Positions 1 to 14,700 of a stretch of 64,000 nt of DNA are shown here, in pieces. The position numbers and the translations under genes were made by a program. Source of the DNA: Colias croceus (lineage: Eukaryota; Arthropoda; Insecta; Lepidoptera; Pieridae); contig NC_059537.1 of the NCBI RefSeq assembly GCF_905220415.1, positions 2,593,989 through 2,657,988 of the forward strand, in the 5' to 3' direction. Numbering within the stretch: the first letter of the stretch is position 1; each line of letters starts with the position of its first letter. Under the pieces are notes generated by a model. It had not been told where the DNA came from and did no database searches. It saw only the letters and a list, made by a program, of their open reading frames with translations.

Positions 1-131
1 TGTTAATCCAAGTTACCCTCTATATGTGTGCTTAATTTCATTGTAATCGGTTCAGTAGTATTTGTGTGAAACAGTAACAAACTTTTGATACACATCCTCA
101 CAAACTTTCGCATTTATAATATTAAGTAGGA
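1..131 (-). mobile_element. Helitron-like repeat, cut by the window edge
   Basis: Matches the inner part of the copy at 33405-33631 ('gttaatccaagttaccctct', 'gtaatcggttcagtagtatt', 'ctttcgcatttataata'). Lies in the HDAC6 intron before exon 167-350. Confidence 0.75.
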
Positions 132-166
132 TTTGTATTCTCATGAAAGTATACAATTTATTTCAG

Positions 167-3100
167 GTGTGTTGAATTGAAGTTAATAGAACAATGTAAA
201 GAAATATGTCCAAGGCCTGCGACCGAGGAAGAGATTTACGAATTGCATGATACCTCAGTGTATGAGATGTTAGAGAAAACTCACAAGAATAACAATTTGG
301 AGTATTTGGAAGAACTATCTTCGAGATTTGATGCAGTCTACATTCATCCAGTAAGTTATCACTACATAGCATAAAAAAAAGTTGCTTTCTCTGTCCCTAT
401 GTCCCTTTGTATGCATCTTTAAAAATACCCAACGGATTTTGATGCGGTTTTTTTTAATAGATAGACTGATTGTAGAGGAAGTTTTTAATATATCATTTAT
501 TAGGTTTTAGACAAAGTGGGCGAAGCCGCGGGTGTTAAGCTAGTATAATATAATGAATGAATATAATTGTTGCAAAGACATTGTCTTATTATTAATCAAA
601 TGTGGATTATTTGCATATGAGTTAATCTCAGTTGAGCATGGCTATATTAAAACAATAGTATTGTTTTTCTCTGTAAGAATGCATTACAGCTAAATACAAT
701 GGTGAAGTCATTCTCACTGTACTTAGTTTTTGCTGTTTTTTTTTTTTTATAATTACTTTTATAGCGTCATCATGACCTAATTCTCTGGTAATTACTACAT
801 TTATGTATAAACTAATTTAATATGTCTTAATAATGGCGCATATTTTATTGAAAACTCGTATTCATGCACTTTTGTGCCTATTTTGACAAACTATAGCTAG
901 CATTGTATTATTCTGTTTTAAGGTGATAAATGAATGCATTGAAATGACTCAAAAAATTTGTGCAATGAACAATACTTTTATTTGTTGTGATCATGTCAGA
1001 TCCACTATCAGAGTGTACACTCTGTGTTATTTAGTTATCTCAATTCTAATGCAACAAAATAGTCAGTCTTTATTATTTTTTTTATTCAGAGCACCCACGA
1101 GCTATCCCTCCTAGCGGCGGGATCCACAATAGAGCTAGTAGACAACATACTAAGGGGCGAAGTCCAAAACGGGGCTGCGTTCATCCGGCCGCCGGGACAC
1201 CACGCGATGAGGGCGGAGCCCTGCGGCTACTGCTTCTATAATAACGTGGCCATAGCTGCTAAATATGCTATGAAGAAGTATGATTTGAATAGGTATGGGT
1301 GAAGAACTTGAATACTATGTTAATAATATGAGTGTGCTTGATTACATGAGTCGGGCAACTACCTGACTTTAGTTTCGCCTTTTTGGAACATGTACAATTT
1401 TGATTACATTTTAGCCTACAATAAAAAAAATCTCATCGGCGTAGATTTACGAGTTCTGAGTTATAAAAACGTTTTATTTTTATTTACAGGATACTTATAG
1501 TGGACTGGGATGTTCATCATGGCCAAGCAACTCAGCAGATGTTCTATGATGATCCAAGGTATATTTTTTACTAGCTGTGCTCCGCGGTTTCACCCGCATT
1601 GCTCCGCTCCTGTTGGTGTTAGCGTGATGATATACAGCCTTCCTCGATAAATGGGCTATCTAACACCGAAAGAATTTTTCAAATCGGACTAGTACTTCCT
1701 GAGATTAGCGCGTTCAAACAAACAAACTCTTCAGCTTTATAATATTAAGTATAGATTTATATATTCTATTTAATTTACATTTACTTGAAAATATAGTCTT
1801 AAAAATAAAAGACACATACAATAAGACAAATATGCAAACATACTATGAATATGATTCTAATAGTGTACATTTTTATATCAAACATTTATTATTGAATCAA
1901 CAGGCCTTCTTACAAATACTATTCCGTCATAATGTTTTCATTTTAATTCCTCAGGGTGGTATATTTCTCGGTTCACCGTTACGAGCATGGTGCCTTCTGG
2001 CCCAACTTAAGACAGTCTAATTTCGACTACATCGGTTCAGGCAAAGGAGAAGGTTTCAACTTCAACGTGCCTCTCAATAAGACTGGGATGAAAGACGCTG
2101 ATTATCTCGCGATTTGGGATCAACTGCTGTTGCCGATGGCTTTTGAGGTAAGATTATAGGGAAATTATAGTATTAAAGGGTTTGTTTTTTATGGACAAAT
2201 GACAAAAAAAGCATTAAATGATACTTTTTCATACATTTTTAATAAAATCATTATTAATTTTACATACACTTTTTTATGTGTCTCCGTGCGTTACTGTACA
2301 AGCTGGGTCAAAAATTAAAAATAATAATTATTGTCAGAAAATAAATATTCCTGACAATAAATTTGATAACCCCAACAGAATTGACTGCTGCAATTCCCAA
2401 AAATTTTAAATATTTTCCCATCCATATAAAAATCGGTCTAACCCAAAAATTTTCACAGTTCCAACCGGAGCTGATCCTCATCTCTGCGGGCTACGACGCT
2501 GCGATCGGCTGCCCGGAGGTACTGTCCCTATCTCTATCTCTATCTCTAGCTCTCTTGTCTCTTGTGTCTTACAGTTCGCGCCGGAGCTTGTGCTTGTCTC
2601 TGCGGGGTATGATGCGGCAGTGGGTGATGAGAAAGTAAGCTTATTTGTATTATAAGTAAGGTCTATTTTTGTTTGTGGGCGTGGAGTTGATTGTTGGAGA
2701 ATGGTGAAGAGTGGTATCCTGACAAGATGGTTTTTCGCAAGACTTATACAAACTTGTTTTTGTAGCTTTTTGTAACGTTTATGTTAGTTTTTGTCATTTA
2801 TGAGCATAGTAAGTCATATTATATTGTTAACAGCATATTGCTTTAGTTTTACTTATACGAAACGAATAAAACCTCTTTATCGCATACAAATTACTATGTA
2901 GATATATCATAATCATAAAATAGCTGAATCTGAAATATAAGTTATGGAAGTGTCTATTATGTGTGTAAATTACAATTGAGGGCATTAGTTAATCGTTGCA
3001 TGTGTTTGTAAGTAAATGTAAAAGTGCCTAAAATAAACAAATAAAACCCATCTTAAACCAGGGCGAGATGCAAGTAACGCCAGCATGCTACGCCACTTTA

Positions 3101-6100
3101 ACCCACGCACTCATGGGCGTGTGCCCACGTGTGGGCGTGGTACTAGAAGGCGGGTATTGTCTTGCGTCACTTGCTGAAGGAGCGGCTTTAACACTACGCA
3201 CTTTGTTGGGACACCCGCCTCCTATGTTGGAGACACTTAGTGAACCTTGTGACTCGTAAGTATCATTATTGGGTATCTTGGTTCATCGTCAATCAATTTA
3301 AGGTACAAGTCCGAGACGGGCCGCAGACCGCAAACTGCAACCGCAAACTGCAAGCAACACCACTTGTTTCTATGAACATCTATGAAATTGATTCGCGCGC
3401 GCGGCAACACTGCTGCCTGCAGACGCAACGCGCAGCGTGCGGCCGCGGCGCGCAGCGACCGCAGACTGCAGTATGCAAATGCCACCTGCGCGGAAGTGAC
3501 AAACTATCTTTGTCTTTTTTGTTTATATCATTTAGACACGGTTCTGTGCATTGTGCAGCCACGGCATGCAGCCGCAGTTGGAATAGCGACCGCAGGCAGC
3601 ATTGCGGTAACCGCTGCCGGTAGCCACAGTGTCGCCTGCGGTTGCAGTCTGCGGCCCGTCTCGGACTTGTACCTTCAAGGTATAAGTTGCGGTTGCAGTT
3701 TGCGGTCTGCGGCCCGTCTCGGACTTGTACCTTTATAAGTATATTAAGAAGAGCTGGAACGTCAACACATTTATACATTGCACATGTTAGGCCGGGAGAT
3801 ACTGACAGAAAATTTCGGGTCATTTGTAACAGGATGGCGGTCTAGAGGGGTCTTACTTATCCGACGAGTGTGACTTACGCCCACGCGACTAGTCCGCCGG
3901 TACCAGCGTTCTGACCATCATTTTTCTTTTTGTCATTGCGTAATAAGACCTCTGTAGAACCGCCATTCTGTTACAAATGACCCGAAATTTTGTGTCAGTA
4001 TCTCCCGGCCTATGTATGTGTCATATTTTGCAATTGTTTATAAATACAGGGTGATATTATTGGTGTAGTACGAATATCTAAAAATCTATGAAGAATTTTG
4101 TGATACAGTAAATGGAAGAATTATAGACTATTTTACAGTATTTAATAAAATCATTTAATTTTTTGTTCATTTTCATTAGAAATGTCAATTTTTCTCACCA
4201 AGGTGGAAATTTGGATGATAAGGATCTTGTTAGAAAAATATAAATTTTGACTAAAATCGGCATTTTTTTTTTCAAAAATCAAATTAGTTACTAATTAATA
4301 ATCAGAGTTATCACCATTTACATTAATTTACAAACGATATCGGTTGTTCTTACTTAAAATTGAATACCAATGTCTTATTGCGGTATGTGTTCTTTGGAAG
4401 TGTTCGTAAAGTTGTTGATCCGTAATTAAATTTTGCGGAAAATCTTTTAGAGCGCTTAGTTGTGACATATCCTAAGCATATTTAATAGAATTAAAAGACG
4501 AGCGATCCAGAATAAATCACAATACAAGCTCTCTGTCTCTGTCTTTATGACATTATTTAAAAAAAATACGCCAAACTATACACAATTTTTACTTGATGCA
4601 ATCCTCAAAGATCATGGACATAGTGTATTGCGCCTTCCACTATACCATCCAGAACTCAACCCAATAGAGTTACTATGGGGCATAATTAAAGGGAAAGTAG
4701 CATCACAAAATGTGAACTTTAACTTGAAAACTGTGGAAGAATTATTTAGAAAGGAAGCAAATGCTATTAGTCTGGATATGTTTAGTGACGTTTGGAGAAA
4801 GACGCGAAAACATGAGGAAAAATATATTCAATTAGAACCAAAAGTAGATAATTACACTGACTCATTTATAATAACATTAAGAAATTCCGACGGCGAAACA
4901 TCGAGTTCTTCGAGCGATGAAAGTTTCAGTGAAGTAGAAGATTACGATTATGATTAAATAGATTCTTCTTCTTCTCTATAGATACTGCTTTCTGAATTGG
5001 TGGTAAATGTTAAAACTGTTAAACTGTTTCACGATTCAAAAGTGCTTCTAGAAGAAGTCTAATTGTATAAATGTTTGAGTTTGAGTTTAAAACCAATAGT
5101 GTGAAAATTATACAATAAACATGTAACACGTATTTGTTAGCGCGTATTGGTAGGTATTACGTACTTACTACAAATATAATATTTCTTAGATATTTTTACT
5201 CAACCAAAGTCAGGACAAGACTGCTCCGCAACTGCAGAAGACGTCCGTCATTTAAATCATTATCAAAACAACCATCCGTGTGTTGGGACTTGGGAGTGAG
5301 CGCACGTGTTATTTGTATTGTTTTTATGACCTGAAATTTAATTATTATTTGATAATTGAATGATTATTAATACTTTTATCCAATTGATTATTTTTAGAAT
5401 AAATAATTAAGTTCATCAATTGATTTACTTTTAAATTATAATTTTACAGGTAAATTATGAGAGCTTTCATAATTATATTTGCATATATTTATCTGCAACG
5501 CACCCATTTTACAATTCAAGTCTAAAATGAAACTAGAATCGCATTTATTTTTGAACATACTGTAAGTGAAATTGCATAAGTGTGAGTACTGTGAACATGC
5601 CAGCTTTCCTTAATTGACCGATACCGTCACCGGCATCTACGTGACGCTCTTACTTGCGTTCATACGTTTGGCCATAGAGCTCATTATCATTTTAGTCTAC
5701 TAGTCAAGGAATATACTGGTGTAGAAAATTAATTAATTTATTTACTTGGAGAACACACAGGAACAATTACAAAAATAATAATTTAACATTATCATATAAA
5801 TCAAAACATTTGGATTTTTAAATCTATTTGCATCCTCAATGTCTCACTGTGTACATCTATACATATAATAAAATCGTAGGAAAGTCAAAACTGTACATTA
5901 AATATTTTTTTAAAAGAATACATAATCCATGATCTATAATCAATATAGAAGCCAAAAATATAGTTTTTAGAATTTTTGTCTGTTTGTCTGTTTGTCTGTT
6001 TGTCTGTTTGTCGGTTTGTCTGTTTGTCTGTATGTATTTCCGAGCTAATCTCAGAAAGTACTGCATAGATTAACTTCAAATTTTGCATGAATGTTCCTGC

Positions 6101-9100
6101 GAGGTCGGGTGAGGATAGTTTAAACATATTATCATGATATCACCTTCGGGGGAGGAGCTGTGGACCTTTATTTTTCTTACATATTCCGTGTACTACGACA
6201 GCGTACAATCTAAAGACTCATGTTTAAATGTTGGTTTCGAGTAAGCCATGCTATTATCTAGCTTTACAAAATAAAAACTATGTCATTTACGTAATTTGGG
6301 CAGAGAAACAGTTTAATGAATTAAATAGTATAAAGACAAATTTGAAACAGCGCCATCTATTGAGATTTCATTAAAATCAATTCAATTTACATAATATTAA
6401 CGCTTCTTGCAAATTTATAATTTAAATATTATGATGTTGGTGGGGTTTTTTATTTGTATCTTTTTAACCCATGTCTTCCCAGAGTCCACTTCAGGTGCTT
6501 ATATTTTATGTGAAGTGAGGGTAGATGTTTATTATTTGATGTCAAACAAGACACCATTTAAGCGTGTCCCAGACAGACGCGGCCTGCGGTGGCGGTGGCG
6601 GTGGCGGTCAGTTGGATGACTTGAAAGTTCTAGGAACGACATAGACAGACGCGGCCTGGACGCGGTCACAGCGCGGCTTACCGCGGCCGCAAGCCCCGCC
6701 CTGTCCGCCACCGCTTCTGTGTGAATGAGCGCGCGGACATGAGGCGGTCATTACGCGATCAGTTGTAAATTTTTGCAACAGGCCGCGTGTACCGCGTGAA
6801 ATTATGCTTATAAACACTGAGTTGTTTATTCAAATAGTGCAAAATTACCCAGTTTTGTATGATACATCACATAAAGACTAAAAAAACAAAAGAATTAAAG
6901 ACAAAATATGGGCAATAAAAGCAAGAAAACTTCGTACGATTGGCCATTACTAACGTCCACTTGCAGGTGAGACTCGAGAGCTAATGTGCCGCTGTAGGTT
7001 AGAATGACCGCCACCGCGGCCGCGGCAGTATATTGTTATCACGGTCAAGCAAGAAGGCAACAGCAGATCGCCACCGCAGGCCGCGTCTGTCTGGGACAGG
7101 CTTTAACAGTTAATATTGGTAATATGAGATTGTGTTCATTGTTGACATTTTTAAAAATCCTTCTTGCGTTCCCACAAAAGGTAAGTTGTAGCTTTTATAT
7201 TTATTCTTTATAATAATTATATAGTTAGACTCATGTTTTTAATTATAATTGAAGTTAAGACAAAATAAGAAAATGATGAAATTCTATTTTTATATATAAC
7301 ACCCAAAGAAGGTCACTTTACTTCTTGATAAAATTTTATTTGTTAGTAGCTTTTTAATAAAATTAGGTAAAGATATCTTTTGTTTTTTTTATTTACAGAT
7401 TCATAAAAATTGATGATTTGCGTGAGGATGTAGTAGAAATTAGTATCCTTGCGCGTGGTCAATTGTTGACTAAAGTTAATGTCCAACGTATGGTACAATC
7501 ATTGGAAGAATCTTGGGTAGTTTGAGAGTATATTTTTCGGGAATGAGAGACGGGGCAGCCAACCACGTATCAGCGTGCGTGCGTGAGAATCTACCTACGT
7601 TTTAGTACCATAAAAAAATGTAATTTTGAAACGTAAATATTGCACTCACAACTACTGTACAAGTATGATTTTAATTCGTGCTTTAATGTTATCTGATTGT
7701 TTTATATATTATATTATCGTTATGGCTATCGCGGTACAGATCGTACTGGGATAGTACATATTATTTATCAATTTAATATACATACCACACCAAGTAAAAT
7801 ATTTACAATCATACCAAATGGATTAACGCGGTATGTACATAAGGCGGTCTTATCGCTTACTAGCGATCTCTTCCAGACTGACCAAGGTAAGAGATAAAGA
7901 ATTATATTCATGATCCAGCAATTTTCAACCGAAAAAGAAGTTTTTCTGTAATTGGTACATAGGTAGTTGTTTCATTTATTTATTTTAAATACCTAATTTT
8001 ACTTTTAATATTTGCCCATTTGCATTAAATTCAGCGTCCATAAAACTTATAAAAATTTAATGTTTATGTCTATTAAAAAAGTTCTTTTTTAGATATAAAT
8101 AACAAAAACAACTTTTTTATTAAAATTTAGTACCTTGGGAAGATATTATTATCTATGTGTTAATAGAACAATAGGAAATTATGTTACGATTTTATACAAT
8201 GAAAATAGGTAAAAAATAATTAGCAGGTGTTATTATTAAATTGATCCCGAACCCAAAACTGCAGTTAATTTTTTTTTGTCATTTAGTGTTTATAATTTCA
8301 TGTCAATTGGTTCATTAATAAAAAAAATTATGATCATTTATATAATCACGGCGAACATTTGCTAAGGCATTCATATACAGGGTGTAATCGTTAATCGTTA
8401 AGTAAAGAAAAAAAAGAAAAGAAAAGAAACATTTATTTATCAAGGACAGCACAACACACACACATAAAAACATAAAGAACCGTAAAAGATAAATAAGAAA
8501 GCACCACGACAAGAAAATAGCAACAATAACACTTAATTATTATTAATAACATAAAAAAGCACGTAGAGAAAATAAAATTGATAATCAGTATTTTTTTATT
8601 AAGGTGTGTCATACGACCCTGACAAAAAGGAGACAGCTCAGCATAAGTGTGCTTTTGTAATTTTTGATATTTCTCGATTTTTTTAAATAAATCGAGAAAT
8701 ATCAAAAAAATTATCTTTAAACCCTCTCCCATACATTAAGTACATAATATGAAAATTGAAATATGAATATCCCTTATACATTTAATATGAAAGATTTTAG
8801 CTTTCTTTTTCTTTTTTTGGTTGTCTGCTTTAATTACTTCGCAAATTTGAAGTGGCATTTTCCACGCTTTTTCCGGACATTTTTACGCATTTTCCGGACA
8901 TTTCCCAGGCATTTTCCGGACATTTTCCAGGCATTTTCCTGACATTTTCACGCATTTCCCGGATATTTTCCAGGCATTTCCCAGGCATTTCCCCGGCATT
9001 TTCCGGACATTTCCCTGACATTTTCCGGGGATTATCCAGGCATTTTCTACGCTTTTTTCCGGACATGTCCACGCATTTTCCGGGGATTTTCCAGGCATTT

Positions 9101-11707
9101 TCCACGCTTTTTCCGGACATTTTCACGCATTTTCCGGATATTTTCCGGACATTTTCACACATTTTCCGGAGATTTTTCAGGCATTTTCCACGCTTTTCCC
9201 GAAAATTTTCACGCATTTTCCGGATATTTTCCGGACATTTTCCGGGTATTTCCCGGACATTATCACACATTTTCCGGTTATTTTCCGGGATTTTCCCAGG
9301 CATTTTCCGGGGATTTCCCAGGCATTTTCCACGCTTTTCCCGGACATTTTCACGCATTTTCCGGATATTTTCCAGATATTTTCCAGGCATTTTCCGGACA
9401 TTTCCCTGACATTTTCCGGGGATTATCCAGGCATTTTCTACGCTTTTTTCCGGACATGTTCACGCATTTTCCGGGGATTTTCCAGGCATTTTCCACGCTT
9501 TTTCCGGAAATTTTCACGCATTTTCTAGATATTTTCCAGGCATTTCCCAGGCATTTTCCGGACACTTCCTTGACATTTTCCAGGGATTTTCCAGGCATTC
9601 TCCACGCTTTTTCCGGACATTTTCACGCATTTTCCGGTTATTTTCCGGGAATTTTCTGGGTATTTACCAGAAATTTTTTGGAGATTTTCCAGGCTTTTCC
9701 CGGACATTTTTACGCATTTTCCGGATATTTTCCGGACATTTTCACACATTTTCCGGAGATTTTTCAGACATTTTCCACGCTTTTCCCGAAAATTTTCACG
9801 CATTTTCCGGATATTTTCCGGTTATTTCCCGGACATTATCACACATTTTCCGGTTATTTTCCGGGATTTTCCCAGGCATTTTCCGGGGATTTTCCAGGCA
9901 TTTTCCACGCTTTTCCCGGACATTTTCACGTATTTTCCGGATATTTTCCAGGCATTTCCCCGGCATTTTCCGGACATTTCCCTGACATTTTCCGGGGATT
10001 ATCCAGGCATTTTCTAAGCTTTTTTCCGGACATGTTCACGCATTTTCCGGGGATTTTCCAGGCATTTTCCACGCTTTTTCCGGATATTTTCCAGACATTT
10101 CCCAGTCATTTTCCTGGCATTTTTTGGAGATTTTCCAGGCTTTTCCCGGACATTTTTACGCATTTTCCGGATATTTTCCGGACATTTTCATACATTTTCC
10201 GGAGATTTTTCAGGCATTTTCCACGCTTTTCCCGAAAATTTTCACGCATTTTCCGGATATTTTCCGGACATTTTCCGGGTATTTCCCGGACATTTTCACA
10301 CATTTTCCGGGGGATTTTCCAGATATTTTACAGGCATTTTCCGGATATCCCCGGAGAATGCCCTGGATTTCCGGAAAGTACGTAAGTTTTTTAGCTTAGA
10401 TTAGTAATAAATTCAACAATTCTTTGAATTGTTTATTGTAGTACGTGTTTACTAAATAATTGTATGTAAAGTAGTAACTACTATGCAGTCGCTATTCCAC
10501 GCGGACGAAGTCGCGGGCACAGCTAGTATTAAATACATGAAAATAACAAAACAACAATTAGAACCCAAAATTTCGCAGAGGAAACAGTTATCATGCTATT
10601 TATCCAGTTAACCAGCATCAACAGCCCATTTACAATTTATTTCTATTCTCGTATAAGTTTGACGCACCAATTTATATTACAGAATCCGCGAATCGATCCT
10701 CAATTGCATATACGCACATCGAAAACACTGGCGTTGTTTCAACTACCAACCCACATATAGTATAGACACAAGTATCAAGAACGTTTGCGATGTAGACAAA
10801 GAGAAACATACGGTTGTAGTGAGGTGGGAGGGAGATGAAACTAAACCGGAGAAATACGAAACCAGGAACTGTTATCCGGTACAAGATAGTGCGACGAAAC
10901 GACAGATAATGGAACGATTGGAGCATTTGAAAATGGGTGAGTTGATGGTATAGTCTGTATGTTATACAAGAATGAGTGATTTTCAGATACTTAAAGGATT
11001 AATTCAATTGCAAATATTAATTAATTCGTTTAGAAGCGCTTTTGAATCGTTAAAATACACAAGAACTAGATATAGAAGATTTTATTCGATTACAGAATTC
11101 TGAATTTTTTAAGTCAAATATTATTTATACATACAAAATTTTAAAATTTATATACCAAATTTTCATTTGTTACAGTAACGGATTTGAAGTTGGCACAGCA
11201 TCCCGTTTGTTATATTTATGATGAAGCTATGTTGAAGCATTTTAACATCTGCGAACCGTAAGTTGCCATATACTTACTATATGAAATTTAATAAAAAACT
11301 ACTTCCATTCCTAGAATTTACCAATTTTAAGATTCTGCTTACCACATCCTATAAAACAATTGTAAACATAATTATACTCTACTAGCTTCCGCCCGCGACT
11401 CCGTCCGCGCGGATGTCGGTCTTCGCGTGGATGGTTTATATTTTCTCCATTTTGAGTAACTCTGAAAATGATATCTTATAAATATCTATTGGACCCAAAT
11501 ACGGCTAGGTCTATAATAATACGCAACGTGTGTTCGCGGTTCTACGGAACAACGTCTATGGATAAAACTGAAAAATTAAGATTATTTTTTTTTCTACGTA
11601 TTTTTCCAGGATAAAAAGTATCCTATTTTACGCCCAGTATAATAAGGTATAATTATACCAAGTTTCATCGAAATCGAACCGGTAGTTTTCACGTGATGTC
11701 TTCACAT

Positions 11708-11772
<65 letters not shown>

Positions 11773-14700
11773 AATTTTTTTAATCACATATTTGGGTTTG
11801 GTATCGATCCAGTAACACCCCCTGCTATTTATTTTTTTAATATTTTCAATGTACAGAATTGACCCTTCTACAGATTTATTATATGTATAGATTTATAAGG
11901 ATTTAAAGTTCATTTTACAACCACCTCTGTAAGATATATGAAGAGCATTATGAAAGTGGTAACATGCACTTATTTGTAAATATCTACTCTATTTCTAAGT
12001 GTATAAAGTTTATGTTACCACCAGCGGTTACGTGGAATGCCCGCAACGGATACTACGTGCGACACATGGACTTTGGACGTGTTTCCACTTTTATGATAAC
12101 CTATTTGAAATATGTATTCTATATAGTAGAAAATAAAGTTCATTTTCCAACCGTCTCTGTGATGCGTGTGTTTTCACTTTTAGATTGCAAAAATCTACTC
12201 TATGTCTAAAAAAATAAAGTTCATTATCCCACCAGCGGTCACGTGGAATGCCCGCAGCGGATACTGCGTATACACGAACGGCACATGGACTTTGGACTAT
12301 TGGATCGCGTGCACGTGCTATCCGGGGCGCGGGCAACCGACCGGGACATACTTGCCGTGCATTCTGCTGAACATTTACAGAGGTATAATAGTTTTTTATA
12401 TGAGGCCATTATTTTTTGGATATCATTTTATTTTTCTGCAGAATTAATAGAGTTTTTAATATGTGGTTATTGTATTTTATCTATAAAATATTTTTCTCAT
12501 TTTGCGTTTGTATATTCTTTTTTTCTGTCTAGTTTTTGCACTTGATGTGTTGTGTTTATTTTATCTTAATCACTGGATTTTTTAATGAACGTAAATATGG
12601 TTCAGTTTTGATTATTTTTTTTTATTTACTTAATTCTTCTTCATTTTTGTGGTCTTAAATAAATGAACTCAAAGTCAGCTATTAATAATTGATATTATAA
12701 AATAAAGTATTCACAAATTTCTCTTAAATCGTTATTACACTAAAATAAGAAAAAAAAATTATCCACCAGGTTAAAAGACTTATCATCTATGAAGCTCCGC
12801 GACCTCAACAGCAAGAAGGACACATACGATTCCGTATACTTCCATCCTGACTCGCTGGAAAGCGCTGCAGTTGCAGCTGGCTGTGTTATCAAGGTAATGA
12901 ATAGCTTCACATAAAAGGGTTTTTAGCACAAGCAAGCGGCGCACGCTGCGTGTGCCGCTTTGCGCGTGCGGTTTTTCACTTTTTCGCTTATAAACTTGTT
13001 TTAAGTTGTTTACGCAGCACGCAGCGGACGTTGCATGCCGCGTGCCGCTTTGCGTGTGTAACTTTGCATTTTGACTTTTTTTAGTTGCTTTTCTTTTATG
13101 AAGTGTATATTTGATTACTTATTAAACTCAGTGGTGAAAAGTGTCTTCTTCTATCTTCTATCTGTGATTTTTTTTTCAAAATCCAACTGGGTGTTTTTAA
13201 TTATGACAATCTATCTTCAATCTGTGATTTTTTTTAAAATCCAACTGGGTGTTTTTAATTATGACGAGCTGAAAGTGCAGTGACATTGTAAATGAGTGAT
13301 GCGTTTTTTTTTATTCGTGCTCGTTGTTCCAGATGGTGGACGCGGTGCTATCCGGGATCGCCGGGTCGGGCGTGTGCGTGGTGCGGCCACCGGGCCACCA
13401 CGCGGACAGCAGCACGCCGAGCGGGTTCTGCCTGCTGAACAACGTGGCGGCGGGCGCGCGGCACGCGGGGCGCCGCGCCCGCCGCGTGCTGCTGCTCGAC
13501 TGGGACGTGCACCACGGGAACGGCACGCAGGCCGTCACGTGCGGGGAGCATAGGGTCAGTGTGTGTGTGGTGCCGCGTGTGTGTGGTGTCGCGTGTGTGT
13601 GGTGTCGCGTGTGTGTGGTGCCGCGTGTGTGTGGTGTCGCGTGTGTGTGGTGTCGCGTGTGTGTGGTGCCGCGTGTGTGTAGTGTCGCGTGTGTGTGGTC
13701 CCGGCGCGATGTGTAGTCCCGCGTGTGTGTAGTCCCGCGTGTGTGTAGTCCCGCGCGTGTGTAGTGTCACGTGTGTGTAGTCCCGCGTGTGTGTAGTCCC
13801 GCGTGTGTGTAGTCCCGCGTGTGTGTAGTCTCGCGTGTGTGCAGTCCCGCGTGTGTGTAGTGTCGCGTGTGTATAGTCCCGCGTGTGTGTGGTGCCGCGT
13901 GTGTGTGGTGCCGCGTGTGTGTAGTGTCGCGTGTGTGTAGTCCCGCGTGTGTGTGTAGTTCCGCGTGTGTGTAGTTCCGCGTGTGAGTGTAGTTCCGCGT
14001 GTGTGTAGTCCCGCGTGTGTGTAGTCCCGCGTGTGTGTAGTCCCGCGTGTGTGTGTAGTTCCGCGTGTGTGTAGTTCCGCGTGTGTGTAGTCCCGCGTGT
14101 GTGTAGTCCCGCGTGTGTGTGTAGTTCCGCGTGTGTGTAGTCCCGCGTGTGTGTAGTGCCGCGTGTGTATAGTCCCGCGTGATGTGTGTAGTCCCGGCGT
14201 GATGTGTGTAGCCCCACTGCTACACTGGGGCTAAGGTTCGACAAGCAGTGACCCGCATTACCGATACGCTCACTTATCAGTTATCACTCACATAGCAAAC
14301 TGCATGTGTGTGTTAAAACTCACTGCAAGCAAATAGTATTGTGTACAATTCCAGAGGATTATATTTAACAGAATGCAAAACATAATCATTTGTAATGTGG
14401 CTTATCTTCATGCATATTGTGAAACCTCTATATTACACCTGGAATTATAAAAGAACAATGTATTTTGATTGCAGATCCTGTACATGTCGCTTCACCGCTA
14501 CGATAACGGTGCATTCTTCCCGCACTCTAAAGCTGCAAACTATACAGCGGTGGGGGAGGGGAAGGGAGAGGGATTCAACGTTAATATTCCGTGGAATAAG
14601 GTGAAGTTTTTATGACTACATATATCAAAACTAAGTTAATAAATATGTCTAATACAAACATGTTCGTTTATTATTTAAAGTCATTTTAATTTAATCTTTC

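Noticed and set aside
4547..4957. Host gene with acidic Ser-rich tail
   Set aside because: The HPELNPIELLWG block is that of Tc1-type transposases, and the upstream catalytic parts are missing.
6608..7213. ORFs shared between about 6608-7213 and 18661-19438
   Set aside because: They fall inside the two copies of the TTAA MITE.
8830..10399. Long ORFs on both strands (up to 309 codons) rich in HFPDIF or MPGKCPEN
   Set aside because: They are translations of a 10-12-bp minisatellite lacking stops in several frames; no codon-like composition or splice context.
11706..11770. Regular CAGA repeat as a CRISPR-like or independent locus
   Set aside because: A simple microsatellite that is an internal part of each Helitron-like copy.
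13348..14244. 298-codon minus-strand ORF of TRDYTHA repeats
   Set aside because: Translation of the GT-rich satellite and the antisense of an HDAC6 exon.
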